Source of the DNA: Candidatus Gastranaerophilales bacterium
GTDB taxonomy: Bacteria; Cyanobacteriota; Vampirovibrionia; Gastranaerophilales; Gastranaerophilaceae
Direction: 5' to 3'
Length of the DNA stretch: 64,000 nucleotides
Assembly: GCA_944325875.1 (NCBI GenBank)
Contig: CALVBU010000005.1
Span: 1-64,000 of the forward strand
Shown here: positions 28,413 through 37,153 of the stretch, one piece after another
Numbering within the stretch: position 1 is the first letter of the stretch
Layout: each line of letters opens with the position of its first letter
The notes under the pieces: generated by a model
Seen by the model: only the letters and a program-made list of their open reading frames with translations
Database searches by the model: none
Told to the model about the DNA's origin: nothing
Position numbers and translations under genes: made by a program

Positions 28413-29027
28413 ATGGAAGGTTACAGTTTCGAGCTAATCACGGGACCAATGAGCTGCGGGAAAACCGAAGAACTTTTAAGAAGAATTAGAAGATGTATTA
28501 TTGCTAAAAAGAAAGTTAAAGTAATTTCACCTGATGTAGATACTCGCGCAAAAGGTGATTATATTGAATCAAGAAACGGACTTTGGCTTGACGCAATTAA
28601 AGTTAAGCACTCTATCCAAATCCTAAGCCTTGTTAGACCTGAAGATGAAGTTGTTGCAATAGATGAACTTCAATTTTTCGATGGAAATATTACTAAAGTT
28701 ATTACTAAATTAATGAATGACGGCAAAAAAGTTATTGGAACAGGCCTTGAACTTGATTTCAAAGCTGAGCCATTTGGTCATATGCCGGAACTAATGTGTA
28801 TCGCAACCCAAGTAGATAAATTACATGCAGTTTGCATGAAATGCGGATGCGGTCATGCAACAAGAACTCAAAGACTTATTGACGGAAAACCTGCTGACAA
28901 AAATTCTCCGCTTATTATGATTGGCGGGGATGAAACTTATGAAGCAAGATGCATTAAATGTTATGAATTGCCTGACAATCAACCGAAAAAACTTGGTGTC
29001 AAAATTCTACCATTCAGTCTAAAATAA
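28413..29027 (+). CDS. tdk: Thymidine kinase (type II)
   Basis: 204 residues from the ATG at 28413, which has AGGAG 5 bp upstream; earlier in-frame ATGs run through the pilin leader and are rejected. The P-loop is GPMSCGKTEELLRR near residue 9. The catalytic acidic motif is AIDELQFF. Two zinc-binding Cys pairs (CMKCGCGH and CIKCYE) mark the type II family. It phosphorylates thymidine for dTMP salvage. The 380-bp gap upstream is occupied by pilin leader A on the other strand and by A/T-rich sequence. Confidence 0.95.
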   Translation: MEGYSFELITGPMSCGKTEELLRRIRRCIIAKKKVKVISPDVDTRAKGDYIESRNGLWLDAIKVKHSIQILSLVRPEDEVVAIDELQFFDGNITKVITKLMNDGKKVIGTGLELDFKAEPFGHMPELMCIATQVDKLHAVCMKCGCGHATRTQRLIDGKPADKNSPLIMIGGDETYEARCIKCYELPDNQPKKLGVKILPFSLK

Positions 29028-29089
29028 TTTTATATATTAATACCATTAAAAACGTTTTTATAAACATATATTTTAAGTGCTTAAGGCAC

Positions 29090-29117
29090 AAAAAAAAGCC
29101 GGTAGAGTGATACCGGC
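29090..29117 (-). terminator. Intrinsic terminator after the TolC-like gene
   Basis: GCCGGTA (29098-29104) and TACCGGC (29111-29117) form a 7-bp stem with a 6-nt loop. On the minus strand it is followed by a run of eight Ts. It may also stop tdk reading from the other side through the adjacent CTTTAC...GTAAAG hairpin. Confidence 0.75.
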
Positions 29118-29166
29118 AGGCTTTACTTTTTAATAAAGTAAAGAGGTGATGATTATTTATTGTTCA

Positions 29167-30558
29167 TTATATCTTACTTCCAACGGCCTTATACAAACCT
29201 ATGTAATCAACCATACATTCAATTTGCTGTTGGGCAACAAGCTTATCTATCGTAAGCAAGTTTTCTTTAAATTGAATTAAATCAAGTTTTGAAATTACAC
29301 CTTGATTGTATTTGTCACGATTGTACATAAAGTCTGTTTTTTCCAGTTCTGCTTGTTTTTTAGTCTGAGTCATTTTCTCAGTATCTTTTTTAACAGATAC
29401 AAGAGCATCATTAACTTCTTGAATTGCTGTTAAATTTGTTTGTAAATATTTATTTAAAATTTCATCATATTGAACTTTTTTCAATTTCAAGTTAGCAACA
29501 CGACGGCCACCTGTAAATATAGGTAACATAGCACCTGCAGCCAACACACCTAACATACTTTTTGTTGACCAAGCACTACCTAAATTACCGGCATTAAATA
29601 ATGCTAAACCAGTGAGGTTAATTGAAGGCAAAAATTCTTTTTTGGCTACTCTAACATCTATACCGGCTTTTTCAACCATTGCTTCAGCCTTCAAATAATC
29701 AGGTCTTTGGACAATAATATCTGAAGAAATTTCTGAAGGAATAACACCTGTATAATTTATATTTTCAAAAGGCGTTCTTTTAAATTCAGAAACATTTTCA
29801 GGACTGTCACCGACCAGAACCGCTAATTGGTGAAGAAGGAATTCTCTTTGTTTTTGCAATTCAATAAGGTCGGTTTGTCCTTGAACAAGTGACTTATTAG
29901 CTTTGACAGTATCTGCTGTAGATGCTAATCCTTCTCTATTACTTGCAAGCATCAAGTCATAAATTTCTTGTCGAAGCTCTACTATTTCTTTCTGCAAATC
30001 AATAAGTTTATCTAATCTTACAATATTAAAATATGCAGTTCCAACCGAAGAAGCAATAGCTATATAAGCTGCGCGTTCATCATACTTTGAACCTTCATAT
30101 AATTTTTTTGCTGATTTAGTTTTATCTCTATTTTTTAAGAATATATCTACCTCATAATTTGCTATGGCAGGAGTCGCAAATGCCCAATCCCAGCTTGAAT
30201 TACCCGGCATTTTTAAATAGTTAGGAGAAAATCCTGCCCCCACTTGAGGCAATTCATTTGCAAATTGAATTTTTGTATTTTGGTAATATTCTTCGACTGC
30301 TAATGTCGCATTTTTTAAATCATAATTATTTTTTATAGCTTTGTTTATATATGCATTCAGATTTTCATCATTAAAATTGTTCCAAAAATCCATATTTACA
30401 TACGCATATTTATAATCATCAGATGCATTTTTACTCTTTTTAACCATTGTTTTAAATTGTTTTGGCTGGCTTGCACTTTTATCTTCCACTGCCAAAACCG
30501 GGGTCAAAGTCATGCTCATAATACTCATTAAAAGTGTTATTGTTAATACCTTTTTCAA
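29167..30558 (-). CDS. TolC-like outer-membrane efflux protein
   Basis: 463 residues with a signal peptide (MKKVLTITLLMSIMSMTLTPVLA). The body has the two internally repeated helical hairpins of the OEP/TolC family; ANELPQVGAGFSPN and VAKKEFLPSINLTGLALF are the matching strand entries of the two halves. The trimer forms a channel through the outer membrane for tripartite efflux. It is divergent from the marR-emrA-emrB cluster, sharing a 121-bp region with an inverted-repeat operator candidate, so all four genes are likely under the MarR regulator. Confidence 0.9.
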   Translation of the reverse strand: MKKVLTITLLMSIMSMTLTPVLAVEDKSASQPKQFKTMVKKSKNASDDYKYAYVNMDFWNNFNDENLNAYINKAIKNNYDLKNATLAVEEYYQNTKIQFANELPQVGAGFSPNYLKMPGNSSWDWAFATPAIANYEVDIFLKNRDKTKSAKKLYEGSKYDERAAYIAIASSVGTAYFNIVRLDKLIDLQKEIVELRQEIYDLMLASNREGLASTADTVKANKSLVQGQTDLIELQKQREFLLHQLAVLVGDSPENVSEFKRTPFENINYTGVIPSEISSDIIVQRPDYLKAEAMVEKAGIDVRVAKKEFLPSINLTGLALFNAGNLGSAWSTKSMLGVLAAGAMLPIFTGGRRVANLKLKKVQYDEILNKYLQTNLTAIQEVNDALVSVKKDTEKMTQTKKQAELEKTDFMYNRDKYNQGVISKLDLIQFKENLLTIDKLVAQQQIECMVDYIGLYKAVGSKI

Positions 30559-30618
30559 TGTTTTAATTCCTTATAATAAATTACTTGCATTTTTTACAAT
30601 GATATGTTAGCATACTAT

Positions 30619-30650
30619 TGTTGTAAATGCAACATATTTTTTTTACAACA
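30619..30650. promoter_or_regulatory. Candidate MarR operator between tolC-like and marR genes
   Basis: TGTTGTAAA (30619-30627) and TTTACAACA (30642-30650) are perfect 9-bp inverted repeats, 14 bp apart, in the divergent promoter region. CAACATA also occurs twice. Position and symmetry fit a MarR-type dimer site. Confidence 0.55.
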
Positions 30651-30679
30651 TACATTCAAATAATAATTGAGATTATATA

Positions 30680-31168
30680 ATGACAGATCAAGAAAAAAAT
30701 ATAGAAAGATATACGGATAGCTTGTATTATGAATTAGAGCAAACAACAAAGTTTTTCAGAGTTTTTTCAATGAAATTCTTTAAAAAAATGGCAGTTGATA
30801 TAAGCCCTGATGAATTTGTAACAATTGAAACAATTTTATGTAATGCAGGTATATGCCAAAGAGATTTAGCTAAATTAATATTAAAAGATAGAGCTAATAC
30901 AGGAAAAATTTTAAACACTTTGGAAGAAAAAGGATATATTACAAGATTTGTTGATATGAAGAACAATCGTCTTGTCAGAAAAATGGGTGTAACTGAGTCT
31001 GGCAAACAAGTTTACGACTTGGTAACCGAAAAATTAAGAAATACCATTAATAAAATTGGCGCTATGAAACAACATACTCCAATACCTGAAGAAGAAAAAC
31101 AAATGGTAAGAAACACATTAAGAAAATTTAGAGAAAATTTAAGCAAAATAGTAGATATGCAAATATAA
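30680..31168 (+). CDS. MarR-family transcriptional regulator
   Basis: 162 residues. A winged HTH is visible: AGICQRDLAKLILKDRANTGKILNTLEEKGYITR, then the wing VDMKNNRLVRKMGVTESG. The protein has flanking dimerisation helices and lacks other domains. MarR proteins usually repress linked efflux genes until a phenolic or drug ligand binds. Here it precedes emrA by 9 bp and is divergent from the TolC-like gene. The 9-bp inverted repeat upstream is its likely site, which would also make it self-regulated. Confidence 0.9.
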   Translation: MTDQEKNIERYTDSLYYELEQTTKFFRVFSMKFFKKMAVDISPDEFVTIETILCNAGICQRDLAKLILKDRANTGKILNTLEEKGYITRFVDMKNNRLVRKMGVTESGKQVYDLVTEKLRNTINKIGAMKQHTPIPEEEKQMVRNTLRKFRENLSKIVDMQI

Positions 31169-31177
31169 GAGGTTAAA

Positions 31178-32179
31178 ATGGAAGATACAACAAACGAAAT
31201 TAAAGAAGAAGAAAAAAAAGAAAAACCTAAAGGTGTAAAAAGAACAATTGGTGCAATAATCGGTGTTATATTACTATGTGGAGTGGGATATTTTATCCAT
31301 GATGCACTAATGTATCAATCAACAGATGATGCTTATGTCGAAACAACTACAGTTCAAGTTTCACCAAAAGTAAGCGGTCATATTACAAAAGTATATGTTG
31401 ATGATAACCAACATATTGAAGCCGGTATGGTAGTAGCTGAAATTGATGACACAGATTATAAAGTTGCACTTGAAAAAGCGCAAGCTGCTTATGAAAAAGT
31501 TTTGCTTGACCAAAAAAATGCACAAGCAAACTTCAAGGCAATGCAAACAAACATAGATGTTGCGAAAAAAGATTTAGACAGATATACAAAATTATTTGAA
31601 TCAGGTGCAGTATCAAAACAAACTCTTGATGCAGCACAAGCAAAATATGATTCAGCACAAGCTAATTTAACTCAAGCAGAACAAGCTTTATTATCAAACA
31701 GCGATAATAAAGTTGCTGATGCAAACTTAAAAGTAGTAAAAGCAGAACTAGACCAAGCAAAACTTAATCTTCAATACACAAAAGTAATTGCACCTCAAAC
31801 AGGTACAGTAACAAGCAGACGTGTTGAAAAAGGTATGTTTGTTCAAGTTGGCTCACCATTATTCGTAATAGTTCCGGATAAAGTATGGGTTGTTGCAAAC
31901 TTTAAAGAAAACCAACTAAGAAATATGAAACCTCACCAAAAAGTTGATATCAAAGTTGATACATACCCAAATCATATTTTTAAAGGTGAAGTTGAAAGTA
32001 TCCAAAGAAGTTCCGGAGCGAAATCAAGCTTGTTCCCACCTGAAAACGCAGTAGGATCTTTCGTAAAAATCGTTCAAAGAATTCCGGTGAAAATAGTTTT
32101 CACAGAAAAGATTGATCCGAATGAATTCACTATAGTACCTGGGATGTCAGTAGTTCCTAAAGTAAGAGTTAAAGAATAA
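31178..32179 (+). CDS. EmrA/HlyD-type membrane fusion protein
   Basis: 333 residues. A single N-terminal membrane helix (TIGAIIGVILLCGVGYFI) is followed by the biotinyl-lipoyl-like half VQVSPKVSGHITKVYVDDNQ. A long alpha-hairpin (about 100-190) with KLFESGAVSKQTLDAAQAKY comes next, then the second lipoyl half with VIAPQTGTVTSRRV. This is the EmrA arrangement, linking an inner-membrane MFS pump to a TolC channel. It lies between marR and the EmrB-like gene. Confidence 0.92.
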   Translation: MEDTTNEIKEEEKKEKPKGVKRTIGAIIGVILLCGVGYFIHDALMYQSTDDAYVETTTVQVSPKVSGHITKVYVDDNQHIEAGMVVAEIDDTDYKVALEKAQAAYEKVLLDQKNAQANFKAMQTNIDVAKKDLDRYTKLFESGAVSKQTLDAAQAKYDSAQANLTQAEQALLSNSDNKVADANLKVVKAELDQAKLNLQYTKVIAPQTGTVTSRRVEKGMFVQVGSPLFVIVPDKVWVVANFKENQLRNMKPHQKVDIKVDTYPNHIFKGEVESIQRSSGAKSSLFPPENAVGSFVKIVQRIPVKIVFTEKIDPNEFTIVPGMSVVPKVRVKE

Positions 32180-32193
32180 GAACAAGAGAGCTT

Positions 32194-32232
32194 AAAAGTG
32201 AGTAGAGGGACAAAACCAAAGCTCACTTTTTT
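32194..32232 (+). terminator. Candidate attenuating terminator between emrA- and emrB-like genes
   Basis: AAAAGTGAG (32194-32202) pairs with CTCACTTTT (32222-32230), leaving a 19-nt loop, and is followed by further Ts. It could lower emrB expression relative to emrA. The long loop makes it uncertain. Confidence 0.5.
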
Positions 32233-32255
32233 AAAAAAGGAAAAGAATTTATACT

Positions 32256-33806
32256 ATGGCACAAAATGAAAAAGAATGGACCCCGTCCGTAAATCCTTGG
32301 ATAATGGTTATACCAGTAATGCTTGCAGTATTCATCTACGTTTTGGATGGAACGATAGGTAACGTAGCATTACCACATATGGCAGGAAGCTTTTCTGCAA
32401 CTAGAGATGAATCCATGTGGATTTTAACAAGTTACCTTATTGCTGCAGGTATTGTAATTCCTGCAGTAGACTTCTTTAGTAAAGTATTCGGACGCAAAAA
32501 CTTTTTTATCATAAGTATAATGCTTTTCACAATTGCCTCAATGCTTTGCGGTATGGCTAAAAATATCGAATTTATGATATTTGCCAGAGTTTTGCAAGGA
32601 TTTGGCGGAGGGGGAATTCTTCCTATATCTCAGGCAATTATGGTAGAAAGTTTTCCAAAAGAAAAACGCGGACTTGCAATGTCAGTATTCGGTATGGGTG
32701 TAATTCTTGCACCAATCATCGGACCTGTTCTTGGTGGATGGATTACTGATAACTGGACATGGCCTTGGATTTTTTATATCAACGTTCCATTCGGCTGTGC
32801 AGCTGCAATTTTGTGTCAAAGATTATTGGAAGATCCACCTTATGCAAAAAAGCAGAAAAATGTTAAAATTGATGGCAGGGGATTTTTCTATCTAACTATA
32901 TGGCTTGTAACTTTACAGACTGTTCTAGATAAAGGTAATAATGCCGACTGGTTTAATGCAACTTGGATCAGATGGACATTTGGTGTATCAGTTGTTGCAT
33001 GTATATTATTCTTTCACTCTCAACTTACAAATAAAGAATCTCTAATTGATTTAAGAGTATTTAAGGATAGAAACTTTACAGCTGGTACGATTATACAAGT
33101 TGTAATTCAGGCTGTTTTATACGCATCATTAGCAATTCTACCTCAATTCTTACAAAGTATGATGGGATATACAGCATTTTTAAGTGGTGAAACTATGATG
33201 CCTAGAGGATGCGGAAGTATGGTTGCTATGGTTATGACTGCAACATTATCAAATAGAGTCGATAACAGACTGCTCATTGTCGCAGGCTTGTCACTAATAG
33301 GCGGTGCTGGACTTGCATTCGGAGCTTTAAACTTACAAATCTCAAATATGAATATTGCTATTCCAAACTTTTTTATGGGTATGGGAATGGGGCTTTCAAT
33401 GGTACCGATTATGAACTTATCGCTTGATACCTTGAAAAATGAACAAATGACAAACGCAACAGGTATTCAAAACTTACTAAAAAATATAGGAAGCGCGATA
33501 GGAACATCACTTGTAGCAACAATGCTAACACGATTTGCTCAAATCCACCAATATATGCTAGTTGGAAAATTGCACGACCTAAATCCAGTATTTATCACAA
33601 AAATGCAAGCAACTGCAGGAGCACTATCAGCCTACACACATCAAAGTGTTGCCCAATATATGGCACAATATTCTTTATATGGAGAATTAATTAAACAATC
33701 CACATTATGGGCATTTATAGATTCTTTCAGAATTTTCGGTATTATGTGTTTTGCAGTAATTCCGCTCTTAGCTTTAATGAAAAAAAGTAAAAAAACTGAA
33801 ATCTAA
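32256..33806 (+). CDS. EmrB-type (DHA2) MFS drug efflux pump
   Basis: 516 residues with about 14 predicted membrane helices, the DHA2 number. Family motif A-like VDFFSKVFGRKNFF follows helix 2. The ARVLQGFGGGGILP motif of helix 4 and the GPVLGGWITDNWTWPWIFYIN motif C region of helix 5 are both present. It exports drugs or other hydrophobic compounds using proton antiport, together with the EmrA-like and TolC-like proteins. AAAGGA precedes the ATG. Substrate cannot be told. Confidence 0.93.
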   Translation: MAQNEKEWTPSVNPWIMVIPVMLAVFIYVLDGTIGNVALPHMAGSFSATRDESMWILTSYLIAAGIVIPAVDFFSKVFGRKNFFIISIMLFTIASMLCGMAKNIEFMIFARVLQGFGGGGILPISQAIMVESFPKEKRGLAMSVFGMGVILAPIIGPVLGGWITDNWTWPWIFYINVPFGCAAAILCQRLLEDPPYAKKQKNVKIDGRGFFYLTIWLVTLQTVLDKGNNADWFNATWIRWTFGVSVVACILFFHSQLTNKESLIDLRVFKDRNFTAGTIIQVVIQAVLYASLAILPQFLQSMMGYTAFLSGETMMPRGCGSMVAMVMTATLSNRVDNRLLIVAGLSLIGGAGLAFGALNLQISNMNIAIPNFFMGMGMGLSMVPIMNLSLDTLKNEQMTNATGIQNLLKNIGSAIGTSLVATMLTRFAQIHQYMLVGKLHDLNPVFITKMQATAGALSAYTHQSVAQYMAQYSLYGELIKQSTLWAFIDSFRIFGIMCFAVIPLLALMKKSKKTEI

Positions 33807-34561
33807 ATAAACTCTATAACAACAATCTCGGGGAAACAATTAAACCTTAATGGCAATATACTGCTTCCAAGTCCTCGGGATACATATAATTTCTCATTAG
33901 GAAACCAGCCATAAGCATATTTTGTCCCGAATTTGGATGGTACAACCAAGGGTTTTCCAAGAACAATCTGTCCGCCATGAGTATGCCCTGATAGAGTTAA
34001 ATCGACTTTATTGGGAATTTTTTCAATCACATCAGGAGTGTGAGAGATAAGAATTAAAGGTAAATTAACATCAGAAATAGCTTTTTCTATATTAGGATTA
34101 CCAGTCTGTAAGTCCTCCACTCCGGCAATAGAAAATTTATCAAAAGATTTATGTGAATTTTCTAAAACTGTTATCCCAACATTTTCAAACGCCTTAATTA
34201 CCTCTCTTTTTCCCTGCCAACCGTCATGATTGCCCATAACAGCAAGAGTTCCATGCTTTGATTTTAAATTACCCAATTCATCTGAAATCTTATCTATACT
34301 AAGAGTATTTCCTTTTTTATGCCCATTAACATAATCACCTCCTAGCAAAATAATATCCGGATTTTGGGAATTAATTTTTCGAACAATTCTTCTTAACCTA
34401 AATTTATCATAAGGTTTTACGTGAAAATCAGAGGCAAAAACTAATCTCAACTCTCTTAAATTCTCATTTTGAATTTTGAGCTTTTTGACAACCAAAATAT
34501 TTGGCTCAATCAAAAACATATAAATAAACATTATTAGAATAAATAATAAAACAAATTTCAT
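33803..34561 (-). CDS. Membrane-anchored metallophosphoesterase (YaeI/YkuE type)
   Basis: 252 residues. An N-terminal membrane helix (FVLLFILIMFIYMFL) precedes a calcineurin-like domain. The five metal motifs are visible: ASDFHVKP, LLGGDYVNG, MGNHDGW, ISHTPD and SGHTHGGQ. The family includes lipid-linked nucleotide hydrolases such as LpxG and the phosphodiesterases YaeI and YkuE. The exact substrate is open. It is convergent with the emrB-like gene, overlapping by 4 bp, and divergent from aroK. Confidence 0.9.
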   Translation of the reverse strand: MKFVLLFILIMFIYMFLIEPNILVVKKLKIQNENLRELRLVFASDFHVKPYDKFRLRRIVRKINSQNPDIILLGGDYVNGHKKGNTLSIDKISDELGNLKSKHGTLAVMGNHDGWQGKREVIKAFENVGITVLENSHKSFDKFSIAGVEDLQTGNPNIEKAISDVNLPLILISHTPDVIEKIPNKVDLTLSGHTHGGQIVLGKPLVVPSKFGTKYAYGWFPNEKLYVSRGLGSSILPLRFNCFPEIVVIEFI

Positions 34562-34633
34562 ACCAATATTCTACCTTAAATATTTGTTGTAATATAAAAA
34601 AGAGAGAAGATTTTTGCAAAGTAAAGAGGGCAA

Positions 34634-35143
34634 ATGAAAAATAATATTGCATTAACAGGAATGATGGGATGCGGAAAGAGTTCCGTATCAAAAGAATTAG
34701 GCAAACTTTTACCCGAATATTCAATAATTGATATCGACAGTGAAATTGAAAAAACAACAAATAAAAAAATATCAGAAATTTTTCTAAAATTTGGCGAACC
34801 TCATTTTAGAATGCTTGAAACTGATAAAATTCAAAAATTTGTATACGGTAAAAATCAAATTATTTCTCTTGGCGGAGGAGCTTTTGAAGATGAATTCAAT
34901 AGGAAAATAATTCTTGAAAACTGCCTTGTCATTTACCTTCGTACAACTCCGGAAGAAATTTATAAAAGAATTAAAAATGAAACACACAGACCTTTGCTTG
35001 CTAAAAAATTTTCTGTAGAAAGAATTACAGACATAATTAAAAAGCGATCTGTAAACTACGAAAAAGCAGATGTAACAATTGACACAGACGGCAAAACTCC
35101 ATATAATATTGCTAATGAAATTTTGGGAGTTATGAATGGCTAA
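34634..35143 (+). CDS. aroK: Shikimate kinase
   Basis: 169 residues. The P-loop is GMMGCGKSSVSKELG. The shikimate-binding Asp-Ser segment reads IIDIDSEIE. The GGGAF motif and the RPLLAKK lid region follow, all in canonical order. It phosphorylates shikimate at O3 in chorismate synthesis. It overlaps aroB by 8 bp, so the two form an operon. Confidence 0.95.
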   Translation: MKNNIALTGMMGCGKSSVSKELGKLLPEYSIIDIDSEIEKTTNKKISEIFLKFGEPHFRMLETDKIQKFVYGKNQIISLGGGAFEDEFNRKIILENCLVIYLRTTPEEIYKRIKNETHRPLLAKKFSVERITDIIKKRSVNYEKADVTIDTDGKTPYNIANEILGVMNG

Positions 35144-36200
35144 ACTAAGTGTAAAAATTAATGAAATCGAAAAATCATATCCGATTTTTATAAACAACAA
35201 GCCGTTAAACACACTTAAAGATGATATTATGACAAGATTAGAAGGAAAAAAGTTCTTAGTCGTAATATCAGAAAAAGTTGAAAAACTTTATGGGAAAATC
35301 CTTGGGTTTGAAAAATCAGAAAAATTTATACTCAAAGATGGAGAAAAAGAAAAAAACTTCATAAACTATAAAAAAATTTTAGAACGTGCCCTGAAACTTC
35401 AATTAACACGAAAAGATACAATTATCGCAATAGGAGGCGGAGTTGTCGGGGATTTAGCAGGATTTGCCGCATCAACATATATGAGAGGAATAAACTTTAT
35501 CCAAGTTCCTACAACACTTTTAGCTTGTGTTGACAGCTCTGTAGGCGGAAAAACTGGTATTGATACAGATTTTGGGAAAAATCTTATTGGAGCATTCTAC
35601 CAACCTAATGCGGTCTTTATCAATACAAATTTCTTACACACACTTGATGATAGACAGTTCAAAACAGGTATGGGTGAGGTTGTCAAATATGCGTTTATAG
35701 AAAAAAGCTGTAAAGCTGATGAAGAATTAAATCTTACAAATTTTCTAAGTGAAAATACTGAAAAAATAATATCTCGGAATCTATCTACATTAGAACAATT
35801 AATAGAAATCTGTATAAAATTAAAAATTTCTGTAGTAGAAAAAGATGAAAAAGAAAGCGGATTAAGGAAAATTCTTAACTTTGGGCATACGTATGGTCAC
35901 GCAGTAGAGAAATTTACTAATTACAAAAAATATACACACGGAGAAGCAATCGTAAAAGGAATAGAATTTGCATTCAATCTTGCCGTTAAAAAGAATATTA
36001 TTGATAAAAATTACAAATTTTTTGCAGATGATGTAATAAAAAAATTCGACTTTAAAACCATTCCAGACTATCCTATTGAAAAAATGATTAATCTAATGAA
36101 AATGGATAAAAAAGCCGAATTTGAATATATAACCTTCATTCTACCGACAGATTACTCCGAAGTCGGAGAATTTAAATTTACAGAAAAAGATTTATTATAA
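35136..36200 (+). CDS. aroB: 3-dehydroquinate synthase
   Basis: 354 residues, standard length. NAD-binding GGGVVGDLAGFAAS near 100-115, the VPTTLLACVDSSVGGKTGID block and zinc-ligand HTYGHAVEK and HGEAIVKG motifs are all present. It converts DAHP to 3-dehydroquinate, the second step of the shikimate pathway. It is translationally coupled to aroK. The aroC gene lies 1.9 kb further on the other strand, with two pilin genes between. Confidence 0.96.
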   Translation: MAKLSVKINEIEKSYPIFINNKPLNTLKDDIMTRLEGKKFLVVISEKVEKLYGKILGFEKSEKFILKDGEKEKNFINYKKILERALKLQLTRKDTIIAIGGGVVGDLAGFAASTYMRGINFIQVPTTLLACVDSSVGGKTGIDTDFGKNLIGAFYQPNAVFINTNFLHTLDDRQFKTGMGEVVKYAFIEKSCKADEELNLTNFLSENTEKIISRNLSTLEQLIEICIKLKISVVEKDEKESGLRKILNFGHTYGHAVEKFTNYKKYTHGEAIVKGIEFAFNLAVKKNIIDKNYKFFADDVIKKFDFKTIPDYPIEKMINLMKMDKKAEFEYITFILPTDYSEVGEFKFTEKDLL

Positions 36201-36222
36201 AAGCTGAAGATAAAATAATCTA

Positions 36223-36882
36223 TTAAAGCTTATAGGGATAATCATCTTTGAACTCCCAATTATCCCACTGTAATAATGCAGAACAGTAATAAGGTTCATC
36301 TTTACAGTTTTGTAAATTTTCATCCCTTGTACTTTCTGGTTTATAAGAAGAAAAACATCTTTTTTTATTTTTTAATACTGAATATTTGCTATTACAGAAT
36401 AAAAAAATAAATTGATCATATCCTCTTTTATTAGGTTGTTTATACCCATTAACATCAAAAGAAATATCGATACAAGAACCAACTTTTGAATTCATAACAG
36501 AACCATCAGGAAAAGTTATACTATAACCTTTAAGTACTTGATTTCCCGTAGTAATCCATTCCTGCTCTCCAGAACCTGTAATTTTCATATAGGGTATAAG
36601 ATATTTTTTACTAAATGCTTCTGAAACACCATAATTTGCATCTACAGAATCCGGATCATTAGCGTCCATCTTTTGATACTCCCAATCACCACAAAAACCA
36701 TAATCATTTTCCGCCATGGTGATTGCTTGATTCATTACTGAATAAAATTTTTTCAAACGTGCTGTTGCTTCAGCTTTTCTTGTTTTAGCTGTCAAAGTTG
36801 GTAGTGTCATTGATGCAACAATACCTATTATACCTAAGGTGATTAATACTTCTGCTAAAGTAAAAGCATTTCTCTTTTTCAT
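36223..36882 (-). CDS. Type IV/type II prepilin-like protein B
   Basis: 219 residues with the prepilin N-terminus MKKRNAFTLAEVLITLGIIG identical to pilin A. The globular region differs strongly, with four or more Cys. The C-terminal block YCSALLQWDNWEFKDDYP aligns with pilins A and C. CGGAGG ribosome site. It sits downstream of pilin C on the same strand but has its own promoter and leader module, so it is probably a tandem duplicate rather than an operon partner. Confidence 0.88.
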   Translation of the reverse strand: MKKRNAFTLAEVLITLGIIGIVASMTLPTLTAKTRKAEATARLKKFYSVMNQAITMAENDYGFCGDWEYQKMDANDPDSVDANYGVSEAFSKKYLIPYMKITGSGEQEWITTGNQVLKGYSITFPDGSVMNSKVGSCIDISFDVNGYKQPNKRGYDQFIFLFCNSKYSVLKNKKRCFSSYKPESTRDENLQNCKDEPYYCSALLQWDNWEFKDDYPYKL

Positions 36883-37135
36883 AAATCCTCCGTTTATATA
36901 CTATTTTCTATTTTAACATTTTTCATACCAAAAATCACCGTGTCACTTGGCACGGTTTGCTTTTCAGCTCTTTTCGTTCAATCGGAGGTCTAAGTCGGAA
37001 ATGCTTTTCTCAACTGTTAGTTGGTAGCCCCCCCCCCCGAAATTCTCTCTATACTTATCTTTTGCATATTCGCCTCCTAGTTTAGCTTATTTGCTTTTAT
37101 ATTATTATATTAAACTATTTTTTGAATTTTTCAAG
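36883..37135 (-). promoter_or_regulatory. Pilin leader module B with aroC 3'-end relic
   Basis: Promoter TTGAAA (37129-37134), 16 bp, TAATAT (37107-37112). Upstream ORF 37067-37017, 11-G run 37028-37038, CCTCCG 36983-36988, hairpin 36938-36955 and pilin ribosome site CGGAGG 36887-36892. Positions 37096-37135 are identical over 40 bp to 38084-38123. That stretch includes the last seven codons of aroC (LEKFKK-stop), so a 21-bp aroC relic lies at 37115-37135. Confidence 0.7.
37017..37067 (-). CDS. Conserved 16-residue leader peptide B
   Basis: MQKISIERISGGGATN with stop TAA, started by an ATG after GGAGGC. It differs from copy A at residue 4 only, plus a synonymous AGA at codon 8. Same 11-G run and position relative to the pilin gene. 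Confidence 0.65.
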   Translation of the reverse strand: MQKISIERISGGGATN

Positions 37136-37153
37136 ATATACTAGATTTTTAGA

